A DNA stretch of 64,000 nt from positions 2,289,584-2,353,583 of the forward strand of contig NZ_KB913024.1 of assembly GCF_000384035.1 (NCBI RefSeq), read 5' to 3'. Positions 7,478 through 16,581 of the stretch are shown here, in pieces (positions within the stretch are counted from its first letter, which is position 1; each line of letters starts with the position of its first letter). The position numbers and the translations under genes were made by a program. This DNA comes from Actinopolyspora mortivallis DSM 44261 (GTDB taxonomy: Bacteria > Actinomycetota > Actinomycetes > Mycobacteriales > Pseudonocardiaceae). Below the pieces are notes generated by a model. It made no database searches, was not told the origin of the DNA, and worked only from the letters and a program-made list of their open reading frames with translations.

Positions 7478-7609
7478 GGAATAGAATCCAATCCTTTTCG
7501 ATTTCCCCTTTCTGATGCTGCGACATTATTGCGTCGCGTGCGCCGTCTACAATGCTCCAATCGATTGACGTGGGTACACAGCCACGATCTAGCGACATAC
7601 GCTTGTCGC
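7478..7609. promoter_or_regulatory. A/T-rich divergent promoter region
   Basis: These 132 bases between the zinc-finger gene and the XRE gene are visibly richer in A and T than the surroundings. For the XRE gene, TTGACG at 7565-7570 with TAGCGA 19 bases on is the best candidate. TACAAT near 7550 is another possible -10. These are pattern matches only. Confidence 0.4.
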
Positions 7610-8479
7610 ATGGCCAACACCAAACGCACCTCACCACGCATCCGCGCACTTGGTGCAGAACTGCGCGAGTACCGCGAAAACGCGGGAATGACCGTGCGCG
7701 ACGTATCCACCCGGATCGGCGGGCACCACTCGAAAGTCGCCCGAATCGAAACCGGACAGATCCCACCCACACCGGAAATCGTTGTCGCACTGCTGACGAC
7801 ATACGGAGCGCCAGAATCCGACCGCGACAGACTCGCCGCCATGGCCCGCGATGCGACAGAAGAATCCAACTGGATCAAGCCTCGGGGCCAGTGGGGCCAA
7901 TCGGCCACAGACCAAGACCTGATCGCACTGATCGAGTTCGAACGCACGGCGACCAACATCGTCGACGTCGCTCCGATCATGATTCCCGGTCTGCTTCAGA
8001 CTTCGGACTACGCACGGGCAGTCATGTCAGCTGGAATGCCACCGGAGGCAGTCGAAGCACAAGTTACGATGCGCGTCGGTCGCCGCGACGTGCTGAGCCA
8101 CCGGAACGCTCCGGAGTTCCTGGCCATCCTCGGCGAATGGGCGCTCCGTGAACCGATGGGCGATCAAGCCACGATGGCGGACCAACTTCAGCACATCGTG
8201 AAGATGTCGGAGATGAACAACGTCACTGTGCAGGTAGTACGTACCGGCTCGGGAGCCTGGACGCCGATGCACGCGGGTCAGTACATGCTGTTCGAGTTCC
8301 CCAAGGCAGCCCCGGTCGTGCATGTCGAACACCTGAGCTCAGATGCGTTCCTGAGCCGCCCTGGGGACATACAGTCCTACCAGCAAGCGACGGATAACCT
8401 TCGTGACGTGGCGATGACCCCAGAGGCGTCGGCGGAACTCATCGCCAACATCGCGAAGGAGATGGAGGCAAACCTGTGA
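7610..8479 (+). CDS. XRE-family regulator with DUF5753 domain
   Basis: The protein has 289 residues. A helix-turn-helix (about residues 10-65, LREYRENAGMTVRDVS, then HHSKVARIETG) precedes the DUF5753 ligand-binding-like domain, marked by MIPGLLQTSDYARAVM and HVEHLSSDAFL. Such proteins pair with a DUF397 protein encoded next to them; the pairs resemble regulator or toxin-antitoxin-like modules and influence antibiotic production and development in Streptomyces. The start at ATG 7610 was chosen because the HTH family begins there; the frame is open further upstream. It overlaps the DUF397 gene by 4 bp (GTGA). Confidence 0.9.
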   Translation: MANTKRTSPRIRALGAELREYRENAGMTVRDVSTRIGGHHSKVARIETGQIPPTPEIVVALLTTYGAPESDRDRLAAMARDATEESNWIKPRGQWGQSATDQDLIALIEFERTATNIVDVAPIMIPGLLQTSDYARAVMSAGMPPEAVEAQVTMRVGRRDVLSHRNAPEFLAILGEWALREPMGDQATMADQLQHIVKMSEMNNVTVQVVRTGSGAWTPMHAGQYMLFEFPKAAPVVHVEHLSSDAFLSRPGDIQSYQQATDNLRDVAMTPEASAELIANIAKEMEANL

Positions 8480-8670
8480 CAACGGTACACCCTGAGGGTT
8501 GGAGGAAATCCAGCCGCTCGAACCTGCGCACCAACTGCGTCGAGGTCGGCCGCCTCGGCGACGGCGCCGCCGTGCGCGACACCAAGAACCGCGACCTCGG
8601 GTACTTCACCACCACCCGCGGCCAGTGGACCGCGTTCCTGGAGGCGGTCAAGAACAACCGCTTCGAATGA
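8476..8670 (+). CDS. DUF397 protein, partner of the XRE regulator
   Basis: The protein has 64 residues. The DUF397 signature is complete: WRKSSRSN, NCVEVG, AAVRDTKNR and WTAFLEAVK. It starts at GTG 8476, overlapping the XRE stop by 4 bp, so the products are made together. DUF397 proteins are small partners of XRE-DUF5753 regulators. A strong terminator follows 12 bases after the stop. Confidence 0.9.
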   Translation: MTTVHPEGWRKSSRSNLRTNCVEVGRLGDGAAVRDTKNRDLGYFTTTRGQWTAFLEAVKNNRFE

Positions 8671-8681
8671 GCCGCTGACAC

Positions 8682-8715
8682 ACGGCGCCCCCCGGAACCT
8701 TCCGGGGGGCGCCGT
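8682..8715 (+). terminator. Terminator of the XRE-DUF397 operon
   Basis: A perfect 16-bp stem (8682-8697 with 8700-8715) has a two-base loop and is followed by TT. It is the strongest hairpin in the island and lies 11 bases before the right copy of the 153-bp repeat. Confidence 0.9.
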
Positions 8716-8726
8716 TTGCGTTCGGA

Positions 8727-8819
8727 GACTACTTCGGCGCCCACACCTACCGGCGCACCGACCTCGACGGCGTGTTCCACACCGAATGGGCCGGAGACCG
8801 CTCCGAACACGAGGCGTGA
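8727..8819 (+). pseudogene. Duplicated 3' end of gnd
   Basis: The last 31 codons of gnd, including the stop, are repeated without change and without a start or upstream coding sequence. This is the coding part of the right direct repeat and cannot make a functional protein. Confidence 0.95.
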
Positions 8820-8823
8820 AACC

Positions 8824-8860
8824 CCGTGGGGGCGTGCCCCCTCCGGACACGCCCCCACGG
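8824..8860 (+). terminator. Second copy of the gnd terminator
   Basis: The same 13-bp stem and 11-base loop as at 3843-3879. It lies between the island and the convergent ileS gene, and may serve ileS from the other strand because the hairpin is symmetrical. Confidence 0.75.
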
Positions 8861-8935
8861 AAACGACCACGACACCTCGCGCGGGAACTACCTCACCCCT
8901 CCGAGCTGCACACTCGAGGTACCACAGTCCTGGGC

Positions 8936-11900
8936 TCAGGACCGGGTCACCGACACGGCGATCTCGGTGTCCTTGTCCCCCACGGTGCCGACCAGGGCCT
9001 CACCGTCGGACTCCTCGACCAGCTCCACCGAGTCGGCCAGAATCTCACCGGCGACGAACGAACGGTGCTCCTCGATCGCCTCACGCACGGCGGCGGGAGC
9101 CGCGATCGTGGCCACGATGCGGTCGGAGACCACCAGCCCGGCCTCCCTCCTGGCCTGTTGGACCACCCGGATCACGTCGCGGGCCAGCCCCTCGGCGGCG
9201 AGGTCGGCGGTCACCTCGGTGTCCAGCACCACGATCCCCTCCCCACCCGGCAACGCGGCGGCGGCACCGGGATCGGTGGACACCAGGTGCTCGGAGAACT
9301 CCTCGGGGCGCAACTCGATCCCCGCGGCCGACACCCCTCCGCTCGGGGTCCGGGTCCATTCCCCGGACTTGACCGCTTTGATCACCTTCTGCACGTCACC
9401 GCCGAGCCGGGGACCGGCGGCCCGTGCGTTGACCGAGACCTCGAAGTGGCCGTGCGCCGCGACGTCCGTGGTGGGTTCCACGTTCTTGACGTTGACCTCG
9501 TCCCGGATCAGCTCCACGAACGGGAGCAGCGACTCCGCCTGGGGCAACGCCACGGTCAACCGCCGCAACGGCAGACGCACCCGAAGCTTGTTCGACTTGC
9601 GCAGTCCCAGGGCGGTGGAGCACACCCGCCGCACACTGTCCATGGCCCCCACCAACTCGGCGTCGGCGGGGAGACGCTCGGCGTCCGGCCAGTCCTGCAG
9701 GTGCACCGAACGCCCCCCGGTCAGACCACGCCAGACGGCCTCGGCGGTCAACGGGAGAAGCGGGGCGAGCACCCGGCAGGTGATCTCCAGGACCGTGTGC
9801 AGGGTGTCGACCGCCTCCCGGTCCCCGGCCCAGAAGCGGTCCCGTGAACGGCGGACGTACCAGTTGGTCAGCACTTCGAGGAAGTCACGGACCGCGGCGC
9901 ACGCCCCGGCGGGGTCGAAACCGTCCAACGCGGACTGCACGTCCTCGACCAGGTCCCGGGTCTTGGCCAGCACGTACCGGTCGAGCACGTGTCGACTGTC
10001 GGTCCGCCAGGATCCCTCCAGCCCCTCGGCGTTGGCGTACAGCGCCAGGAAGTACCAGGAGTTCCACAGCGGAAGCACGGCCTGCCGGACCGCGTCCTTG
10101 ATGCCCTTCTCCGTGACGACCAGGTCGCCTCCCCGCAGCACCGGGCTGGACATCAGGAACCACCGCATCGCGTCCGAACCGTCGTGCTCGAAGACCTCAC
10201 GCACGTCCGGGTAGTTGCGCTTGGACTTGGACATCTTCAGTCCGTCGTGTCCGAGCACGATGCCGTGGGCGACCACGTGGGAAAAGGCCGGACGGTCGAA
10301 CAGGGCGGTGGCCAGCACGTGCAGCGTGTAGAACCATCCCCGGGTCTGCCCGCTGTACTCCACGATGAAATCACCGGGGTAGTGGTGCTCGAACCACTCG
10401 GTGTTCTCGAACGGGTAGTGCACCTGGGCGAACGGCATGGCCCCGGACTCGAACCAGCAGTCCAGCACGTCCGGGACCCGGCGCATGGTGGACCTGCCCG
10501 TGGGGTCGTCCGGGTTCGGCCGCGTCAGCTCGTCGATGTTCGGACGGTGCAGGTCGCTCGGGCGTACCCCGAAGTCGGCCTCCAGTTCGTCCAACGAGCC
10601 GTAGACGTCCGTGCGCGGGTGGTTCGGATCGTCGGAGACCCACACCGGGATGGGCGAACCCCAGTAGCGGTTCCGCGAGATGTTCCAGTCCCTGGCGTTC
10701 TCCAGCCACTTGCCGAACTGCCCGTCGCGGATGTGTTCGGGGACCCAGTCGATCCGCTGGTTGAGCTCGACCATCCGGTCCCTGAACTGGCTTACGGCGA
10801 CGAACCAGGACGAGACGGCCCGCTGGATCAGCGCGTTGTCGCAGCGCCAGCAGTGCGGGTACGGGTGGTCGTAGGTCTCGTGCCGTAGCAGCAGTCCCGC
10901 GTCCCTGAGGTCCCGGATGATCCGCTTGTTCGCCTCGAAGACCTGCTGGCCCTGGTACGGGGCCACCTCCTCGGTGAACCGGCCGTGCGCGTCCACCGGC
11001 ACGACCGGCTCGATCCCGGCGGCGTCGGTGACGACCTTGTCCTCCTCACCGAAGGCGGGGGCGATGTGGACGAGGCCGGTGCCGTCCTCGGTGGTGACGT
11101 AGTCGGCCTCCAGCACCCGATGGGCGTTCGGCCTGCCGAGGAAGAAGTCGAAGGGGGGCTCGTAACCGGCCCCGAGCAACTCGCTTCCCGGAAAGCGGTC
11201 CAGCACCTCGGCGTCCTCCCCCCCGAGTTCGCGGGAGTACGCGCCGAGCCGGTCGGCGGCCAGCACGTACCGGCGCTCGCTCTCGGGCGGACGCACCAGC
11301 ACGTACTCGATGTCGGGGTGCACCGCAGCGGCCAGGTTGGACGGCAGCGTCCACGGGGTGGTCGTCCAGACCAGCGCGTGGGCCCCGTCGAAGGACTTGC
11401 TCTCGGCGTGCAGGCGCAGCCCCACGGTCACGGCCGGGTCCTGGCGCTGCCGGTAGACGTCGTCCATCCGGGTCTCGGTGTTGGACAGGGGGGTCTCGCA
11501 GCGCCAGCAGTACCAGAGCACCCGGAACCCGTTGTAGACGAGCCCCTTGTCCCAGAGACGCTTGAACGCCCACATGACGCTTTCCATGTAGTCCAGGTCC
11601 AGCGTCTTGTAGTCGTGGGCGAAGTCCACCCACCGGGCCTGCCGGGTGACGTAGTCCCGCCACTCGTCGGTGTAGTGCAGTACCGAGGAGCGGCAGGTCT
11701 CGTTGAACTCGGCGATGCCCATGGACTCGATCTCGGACTTCGTGTTGATGCCGAGCTGCTTCTCGGCCTCCACCTCGGCGGGCAGACCGTGGCAGTCCCA
11801 TCCGAACCTGCGCTCGACCCGGTAGCCACGCATGGTCTTGTAGCGCGGGATCGCGTCCTTGACGTAGCCGGTCAGCAGGTGTCCGTAGTGGGGCAGACCG

Positions 11901-12115
11901 TTGGCGAACGGGGGACCGTCGTAGAAGACGAACTCGTTGGCGCCGTTGACACCCGCCCGCCTGGACCGAACGCTGTCCCGGAACGTGTCGTCACGCGCCC
12001 AGAAGTCCAGTACCTCGCGTTCGACGGCGGGGAAGGACGGCTGGGCGGCCACGGTCCCCGCCTGCTCGGGGTCCTCGGAACTCGCACCGTTGAACGGGAC
12101 CTTCGGGTAAGCCAT
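8936..12115 (-). CDS. ileS: Isoleucyl-tRNA synthetase, long eukaryote-like type
   Basis: The protein has 1,059 residues and charges tRNA-Ile with isoleucine. The class I signature is PHYGHLLTG and the second is GLKMSKSK. The editing (CP1) insertion lies between, with [12 protein letters not shown]. The length and several blocks ([13 protein letters not shown]) match the IleRS2 branch found in mycobacteria and eukaryotes, which is generally tolerant of mupirocin; tolerance here is inferred. The ATG at 12115 has AGGAG eight bases upstream, and the longer open frame runs through the leader. A T-box element controls it. A 55-bp piece of this gene is stranded at 3892-3946. Confidence 0.96.
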   Translation of the reverse strand: MAYPKVPFNGASSEDPEQAGTVAAQPSFPAVEREVLDFWARDDTFRDSVRSRRAGVNGANEFVFYDGPPFANGLPHYGHLLTGYVKDAIPRYKTMRGYRVERRFGWDCHGLPAEVEAEKQLGINTKSEIESMGIAEFNETCRSSVLHYTDEWRDYVTRQARWVDFAHDYKTLDLDYMESVMWAFKRLWDKGLVYNGFRVLWYCWRCETPLSNTETRMDDVYRQRQDPAVTVGLRLHAESKSFDGAHALVWTTTPWTLPSNLAAAVHPDIEYVLVRPPESERRYVLAADRLGAYSRELGGEDAEVLDRFPGSELLGAGYEPPFDFFLGRPNAHRVLEADYVTTEDGTGLVHIAPAFGEEDKVVTDAAGIEPVVPVDAHGRFTEEVAPYQGQQVFEANKRIIRDLRDAGLLLRHETYDHPYPHCWRCDNALIQRAVSSWFVAVSQFRDRMVELNQRIDWVPEHIRDGQFGKWLENARDWNISRNRYWGSPIPVWVSDDPNHPRTDVYGSLDELEADFGVRPSDLHRPNIDELTRPNPDDPTGRSTMRRVPDVLDCWFESGAMPFAQVHYPFENTEWFEHHYPGDFIVEYSGQTRGWFYTLHVLATALFDRPAFSHVVAHGIVLGHDGLKMSKSKRNYPDVREVFEHDGSDAMRWFLMSSPVLRGGDLVVTEKGIKDAVRQAVLPLWNSWYFLALYANAEGLEGSWRTDSRHVLDRYVLAKTRDLVEDVQSALDGFDPAGACAAVRDFLEVLTNWYVRRSRDRFWAGDREAVDTLHTVLEITCRVLAPLLPLTAEAVWRGLTGGRSVHLQDWPDAERLPADAELVGAMDSVRRVCSTALGLRKSNKLRVRLPLRRLTVALPQAESLLPFVELIRDEVNVKNVEPTTDVAAHGHFEVSVNARAAGPRLGGDVQKVIKAVKSGEWTRTPSGGVSAAGIELRPEEFSEHLVSTDPGAAAALPGGEGIVVLDTEVTADLAAEGLARDVIRVVQQARREAGLVVSDRIVATIAAPAAVREAIEEHRSFVAGEILADSVELVEESDGEALVGTVGDKDTEIAVSVTRS

Positions 12116-12123
12116 CGCGGATG

Positions 12124-12390
12124 CGCTCCTCGCGAGTGTGTCGTGGTTCCTCCTCGCCGGGCACCGGTCGGACGGCACCCGCACGGGGACGACACGGCGA
12201 GCCCCGGGCAAAGGGACACTCGCGTACCGCGGTACCACCCCGTTTGCCACGCACACGAGGTGCGCGGCCACTCCTTCACAGCTGTCACGGGCCTACCCGT
12301 CCGGTTCTACTGAGGTGAACTCCACCCGTTCTTCCGGAGGCTCCCCGGTGATGGCCGGATCAACGCCGTTGGCACCAGCATAGCGGGTGC
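12124..12390 (-). ncRNA. Translational T-box riboswitch of ileS
   Basis: Read on the minus strand, the leader contains an Ile specifier ATC (complement of 12350-12352) in a short Stem I region. This is followed by conserved blocks and the T-box core GGGTGGTACCGCG (complement of 12228-12240), which pairs with the NCCA end of uncharged tRNA. A nine-base segment after the core (12216-12224) is perfectly complementary to 12131-12139, directly against the Shine-Dalgarno at 12126-12130. This suggests that the ribosome site is sequestered when tRNA-Ile is charged. There is no terminator, as expected for actinobacterial T-boxes. The outer limits are approximate. Confidence 0.88.
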
Positions 12391-12471
12391 TCGCCAGTCG
12401 GTTTCGTACCGGGGAAACACGCCACCCGCGGGAGTGAACAGAGCACGAACGTCACCGGGGGACCGGCCACC

Positions 12472-13008
12472 TCAGCGGGAGCGTTCCCGCTGTGCGATCG
12501 AGTGGTCGGGCCGGCACACCGAACAGGGGGTGAACCCCAGCTCCCTGGCCTCGTGGGCGGGCAGGGGCACCGTGGACCTGCGTCCCACCCAGGAACAGGA
12601 GTCCAGGTGGTACCGAGGCCGTTCGTCGATCACGAGGACCTCGATGGCGGACTCGGCGACCAACAGCGCGTCGGCGGCGTCGGTGTGCTGTTCCGGAGGC
12701 TCGGTCTCCGGATCCAGCACGGGCTCGGCGGGGGACTCGCCCCCTTCCGGATCCCCCTCCCGCTCGTCCTCCTGCCCGGTGACGACCGCACCGGGATCCC
12801 CGTCGGAGGAACCGGGCCGTTCGGAGGCCTCGACCTCCCCCCGACCGGTCGCCCGCGCCCGGTCCCGCCTGCGGGCCACCAGCAGCACGAAACCGGCCAC
12901 CGCGCACAGCAGCACCGTGAGCCAGGCCCACTGGGCGAGTCCGGCGGACACGGCGAGAACCAACACCCCCGCCGCGACCAACAGGAGAAGGAGAACGATC
13001 AGCAACAC
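12472..13008 (-). CDS. Membrane protein with a C-terminal Cys-pair domain
   Basis: The protein has 178 residues. Two hydrophobic helices (about residues 1-17 and 24-44) precede a long acidic linker. The conserved C-terminal module has YHLDSC, GRRSTVPLP, ARELGFTPCSVCRPD and three cysteines that could bind metal. This small tail module recurs in actinobacterial proteins but has no known function. The gene lies downstream of wag31 on the same strand, so it may be part of the division cluster's tail. GTG at 13008 is the start. Confidence 0.75.
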   Translation of the reverse strand: MLLIVLLLLLVAAGVLVLAVSAGLAQWAWLTVLLCAVAGFVLLVARRRDRARATGRGEVEASERPGSSDGDPGAVVTGQEDEREGDPEGGESPAEPVLDPETEPPEQHTDAADALLVAESAIEVLVIDERPRYHLDSCSWVGRRSTVPLPAHEARELGFTPCSVCRPDHSIAQRERSR

Positions 13009-13119
13009 GGACGTCCACGCTTTCGGTCGGCTACGGGCACACCCGCGCCGCGCGGGGATCCCCGAGGGTCAACGAGCGGGCAGTGCCCGCGTCACGCACT
13101 GCCCGACACGTTGACGGGG

Positions 13120-13974
13120 TCAGCCGGCCTCAGCGGCGCGGGCGCCGAAGTTGTAACCACCGCTCTGCTGCTGTCCGGCGGCTCTGGCCCCACCGGAGCT
13201 CTCCGTCGGGGCGGCCGAACCGTGCTCCTGCAACTCACGCAGCTGGGACTCCAGGTAGCTCTGCAACCGTGACCGGTACTCGCGCTCGAAGGTGCGCAGC
13301 GCCTCGATCTTCTTCTCCAGCGCGTTCTTCTCCTGGGTGATGTTGCCCATCACCTCGGCGTGCTTGTGCTGCGCGTCGCGCTCCAGCCCCGCCGCCTTCT
13401 CGCGTGCCTGGCGTTCCAGGGTCTCGGCCCTGCTGCGCGCGTCGTTGAGCATCGTCTCGGCCCTGCTGCGCGCGTCGTTGACCATGCTGTCGGCCTTGGT
13501 CCGCGCGTCGGACAGCAACTGCTCCGACTTGGTGCGGGCCTCCGAGAGCATGTTGTCGGACTCGGTCTTGGCCTCGCCGGTCAGTCGGTCGGCCATCTCC
13601 TGGGCCAACCCCAGCACCTTGGCCGCCTGCACGTGCTGGTCACCACCGGGCGAGGTCTGTTCGGAAGCAGCCGGGGGCGGCACGGGCTGCAGACGACGGG
13701 GTTCCTCGGAGCTCGTGGCCGCGGCCGAGGCACCCGCCTCCGGAGCCGGCGCGGGCTGGCTACGGGCCTCGTCGAGGTCGGAATGAGCGGACTGCAGTTG
13801 CGCCTCCAACTGCTCGACCTGGTTACGCAGGTCGCCGTTCTCCTCCACGAGCCGCGCAAGCTCGGCCTCGACGAGATCGAGGAAGGCATCCACCTCGTCC
13901 TCGTTGTAGCCGCGCTTGCCGATCGGAGGTTTGCTGAACGCCACGTTATGAACGTCAGCGGGGGTCAGGCCCAC
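13120..13974 (-). CDS. wag31: DivIVA/Wag31 polar growth protein
   Basis: The protein has 284 residues. The N-terminal membrane-binding DivIVA domain begins [19 protein letters not shown] and is followed by a first coiled coil. A Pro/Ala-rich linker leads to a second long coiled coil with five successive 11-residue repeats of the form xxAExMLxDAR. It marks cell poles and organises apical wall growth. In mycobacteria it is phosphorylated by PknA/PknB. GTG 13974 is the start. It sits in the usual sepF-yggT-wag31 order. Confidence 0.95.
   Translation of the reverse strand: MGLTPADVHNVAFSKPPIGKRGYNEDEVDAFLDLVEAELARLVEENGDLRNQVEQLEAQLQSAHSDLDEARSQPAPAPEAGASAAATSSEEPRRLQPVPPPAASEQTSPGGDQHVQAAKVLGLAQEMADRLTGEAKTESDNMLSEARTKSEQLLSDARTKADSMVNDARSRAETMLNDARSRAETLERQAREKAAGLERDAQHKHAEVMGNITQEKNALEKKIEALRTFEREYRSRLQSYLESQLRELQEHGSAAPTESSGGARAAGQQQSGGYNFGARAAEAG
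13429..13593 (-). repeat. Tandem 33-bp coding repeats inside wag31
   Basis: Five in-frame units of 33 bp encode the 11-residue periods [44 protein letters not shown] and [11 protein letters not shown]. The fourth and fifth start with near-identical DNA. This hendecad pattern makes a long straight coiled coil and could vary in copy number between strains. Confidence 0.75.
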
Positions 13975-14020
13975 AAGATCACCTCACGCACTCCTCGGCT
14001 GCGAGTCACCGGGTTCCCCG

Positions 14021-14305
14021 TTACCCGGGTTGAGCCAGTCGCATCAGGATGTACACGACCAGCAGCAGCACCATAATGGACAAGTCCAACCCGACGTTGC
14101 CTATCCGGATCGTCGGGATCACCCGACGCAACAAGCGTACGGGTGGGTCGGTCACTGTGTAGATGGTCTCCAGCACGATCGCAACCCCACCGCCGGGGCG
14201 CCAGTCGCGAGCGAACGCGCGAACGAGCTCCACCACTATACGGCCGATGAGAAGCAACCAGAAGAAGAACAGCAGATAGTACAGAACGATCAGGGCCAAT
14301 TGCAC
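14021..14305 (-). CDS. YggT-family membrane protein
   Basis: The protein has 94 residues, with two membrane helices (about 3-22 and 70-90) around a loop containing TDPPVRLLRRVIP, the family signature. YggT proteins are encoded between sepF and divIVA in most Gram-positive bacteria and are thought to aid division or envelope integrity; the molecular role is unknown. GTG 14305 is the start. Confidence 0.9.
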   Translation of the reverse strand: MQLALIVLYYLLFFFWLLLIGRIVVELVRAFARDWRPGGGVAIVLETIYTVTDPPVRLLRRVIPTIRIGNVGLDLSIMVLLLVVYILMRLAQPG

Positions 14306-14324
14306 AGCTCAACTCTGCCACCAC

Positions 14325-14942
14325 TCACCCGTAATTGAAAAAGGCCCCTTCGGCGAGGCGCCGCTTGTCCTCGGCGGCGACATCGACGTTGGGAGGTGAG
14401 AGCAAGAACACGCGGTTGGTCACCTTCTCGATGGAGCCACGCATCGCGAAGGCCAGTCCGGCGGCGAAGTCCACCAGCCGCTTGGCGTCCGCCTCGTCCA
14501 TCTCCGTCAGGTTCATGATCACCGGAGTACCGTCGCGGTACTGCTCGCCGATGGTCCGCGCCTCACTGTAACTACGCGGGTGCAGGGTCGTGATCCGGCT
14601 CAGGCTGTAGTGACTGCCCGTGTCGGTCACCGCGCGCAACCGTGGGGGCTGTTCCAGGTTCGGGTCCACGGCCAGCGAACCACGTACCGGGGGCTCACTC
14701 GCCCACTGCCTACGCCCGCGCCCCATGCGGGGACGCGGCTCGTCCTCGTTGTCATCCTCGTGTTCCTCGTCCTGGGAAGCGCCACGCGCACCGGAGAACC
14801 GACGGCTTCCCCCGACACGATCCTCGGGCGCGTCGTACGCGTCGTAGTCCGACTCGTAACCATCCCGCGCTTCGCCGTACTCGTCGACTTCTTCGGCCGG
14901 GACCATGCCGAAGTACGCCTTCAGCTTGTGTAGCTTACTCAT
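14325..14942 (-). CDS. sepF: Cell division protein SepF
   Basis: The protein has 205 residues. An N-terminal amphipathic membrane anchor (MSKLHKLKAYFGM) is followed by an acidic disordered linker. The C-terminal SepF fold (about residues 110-195) includes ARTIGEQYRDGTPVIMNL and VFLLSPPNVDV. SepF tethers FtsZ filaments to the membrane; actinobacteria lack FtsA and depend on it. ATG 14942 has a strong GGAGGAAGGGG site upstream. It is transcribed after yggS and before yggT. Confidence 0.95.
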   Translation of the reverse strand: MSKLHKLKAYFGMVPAEEVDEYGEARDGYESDYDAYDAPEDRVGGSRRFSGARGASQDEEHEDDNEDEPRPRMGRGRRQWASEPPVRGSLAVDPNLEQPPRLRAVTDTGSHYSLSRITTLHPRSYSEARTIGEQYRDGTPVIMNLTEMDEADAKRLVDFAAGLAFAMRGSIEKVTNRVFLLSPPNVDVAAEDKRRLAEGAFFNYG

Positions 14943-15003
14943 CGGCAAGCCCCTTCCTCCGCGAAAGGTACAGCGACGGCAGAGCTTCGACCCGCTCGGT
15001 GGC

Positions 15004-15747
15004 TCACGGCGAGACTAACCGGCGCCCGCCGAGCAAGGCCGTTCCGACACGCACCCGAGTGGCACCGTGGGCTATCGCACTCTCCAGGTCCGCGCTCATC
15101 CCTGCCGACAGGTCCCGAGCGTCGGGGAAGTCCCGCCGGAGCCGCTCGGAAATCTCCGAAAGGGTGGCGAACGCCACATTGGGATCTTCGCCCAACGGGG
15201 CGACAGCCATAACACCACGGAGTCGAATCTCACACATTCGCGTCACGATTTCCGCCAATTCGGGGAGATCTTCTGGAGCACATCCGCCCCGGTCGGTACG
15301 CTGGTCCAGATTCACCTGCAGCAACACGTCCAGCGGGCCGGATCTCTCCCCCGCCTCGAGGGCGTTCGCCACGGCGCGTCGCAGCGTCTCGGCGAGGCGC
15401 CCGCTGTCCACCGACTCCACGACGTCGGCCCAACGGGCCACCGAGCGAGCCTTGTTCCGCTGCAGCTGTCCCACCATGTGCCAACGTACCCCCGAACGCG
15501 GCCTCAGTTCGGAGAACTTCTCCACCTTGGCCCGGGCCTCCTGGTCCTTGTTCTCCGCGAGATCGACCACCCCCAGGTCCGCCAGCAGCGCCGCGTCCTC
15601 GGCGGGGAAGGTCTTGGTCACCGCGAGCAGCTCGACCTCCTCGGGAGGACGTCCGGCGGCGACACAGGCCCGATCGATCCTTCCCCGCACCTGCCGCAGT
15701 GCCTCGGCCAGCTCGGCACGACGTCGCCCGGTATCCCCGTCACTCAC
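15004..15747 (-). CDS. YggS/PLPBP family PLP-homeostasis protein
   Basis: The protein has 247 residues, a single alanine-racemase-type barrel. The PLP lysine is in LLAVTKTFP. The family blocks WHMVGQLQRNKA, MSADLESAIAHGAT and VRVGTALLG are present. It binds pyridoxal phosphate and keeps vitamin B6 pools balanced, without known catalysis. The GTG at 15747 overlaps the pgeF stop by 4 bp. It is the usual neighbour between ftsZ and sepF. Confidence 0.93.
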   Translation of the reverse strand: MSDGDTGRRRAELAEALRQVRGRIDRACVAAGRPPEEVELLAVTKTFPAEDAALLADLGVVDLAENKDQEARAKVEKFSELRPRSGVRWHMVGQLQRNKARSVARWADVVESVDSGRLAETLRRAVANALEAGERSGPLDVLLQVNLDQRTDRGGCAPEDLPELAEIVTRMCEIRLRGVMAVAPLGEDPNVAFATLSEISERLRRDFPDARDLSAGMSADLESAIAHGATRVRVGTALLGGRRLVSP

Positions 15748-16544
15748 TCGGCTGTCCCTTCCGGTTCGGACCACACGACGGAGGCGATTCTGCCCGTGCG
15801 ACCGCCGTCACGGCGATGGCTGAACAACTCGGGGGACTCGATGGTGCAGCGCGGGTCCCGACCGATCCTGCCCACTCCCGCCGCGGCCAGCTGCTCCCAC
15901 AGACCAGCCCGCAGGTCCAGGGCGGGAGCACCCGCCCGGCTGCTGGTGGCGCTTCCCGGCAGGGCCCGTTCCACCTCGTCGCGCATCTCGCCGGGAACCT
16001 CGTAGCAGTCCCCGCACACCGCCGGCCCGAGCAACGCCTCGACACGTTCGAGCCGGGCTCCGGCCGCGGTCATCTCCCGCAGGGCGGAGACCAACACTCC
16101 CACCCGCGCCCCCACGCGGCCCGCGTGCACGGCGGCGACCACACCGGCCACCGGATCGCCCAGCAGGACCGGAACGCAGTCCGCGGTCAGCACCACCAGC
16201 GGCAGTCGCGGCACCGCGGTCACGAGGGCGTCGGTGACCTCCACGGGTTTCTCTCGAGGGCCGTCCACCGAGGTGGCCGTTCTGCCGTGGACCTGTTCCA
16301 TCCACACGAAGCGGTCTTCGGGGATCCCGATCCCCCGGGCGAGCCTGGCCCGGTTCGCGGCCAGGGCCTCCGGGTCGTCGCCGAGGCCGCCCCCCAGATT
16401 GAACGAGTCGAAGGGTGGGGCGGAACGCCCACCCTCCCTGGTCGTGACGACACGACGTATCAGCAAGACAAGCCCTCCCCGAGTGCTCGCGGTACTGCTC
16501 GCGAGGCGCCGCTCACCGACGACGGCGCCGTCACGAAACCCCAT
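15744..16544 (-). CDS. pgeF: PgeF/YlmD peptidoglycan editing factor (laccase-domain)
   Basis: The protein has 266 residues. The metal-site residues of the YfiH/PgeF family are present in MEQVHGR, TADCVPV and VVAAVHAGR, plus the CGDCYEVPGEMR block. The E. coli enzyme removes L-Ser-containing muropeptide precursors made by mistakes of MurC; older annotations call the family polyphenol oxidase. The ATG at 16544 lies 37 bases after the ftsZ stop. A GTG about 25 codons in (LVLLIRRVV) is an alternative start. Confidence 0.9.
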   Translation of the reverse strand: MGFRDGAVVGERRLASSTASTRGGLVLLIRRVVTTREGGRSAPPFDSFNLGGGLGDDPEALAANRARLARGIGIPEDRFVWMEQVHGRTATSVDGPREKPVEVTDALVTAVPRLPLVVLTADCVPVLLGDPVAGVVAAVHAGRVGARVGVLVSALREMTAAGARLERVEALLGPAVCGDCYEVPGEMRDEVERALPGSATSSRAGAPALDLRAGLWEQLAAAGVGRIGRDPRCTIESPELFSHRRDGGRTGRIASVVWSEPEGTAE

Positions 16545-16581
16545 TGTCCCGCACCCGCTCGGGGGAGGAGCACCTCAGTGA

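Larger units (their letters stand above)
8727..8879 (+). repeat. Right copy of 153-bp perfect direct repeat
   Basis: This segment is identical to 3746-3898. It is followed directly by the genuine 3' flank of ileS, so the right junction keeps the ancestral gnd-terminator/ileS arrangement while the left junction keeps the intact gnd gene. Confidence 0.97.

Noticed and set aside
3746-8879. Phage-type or tRNA-targeted integrative element
   Set aside because: No integrase, excisionase, replication gene or tRNA was found in or beside the interval, and a 153-bp repeat is long for a typical attachment core. Only an island with duplicated flank is claimed.
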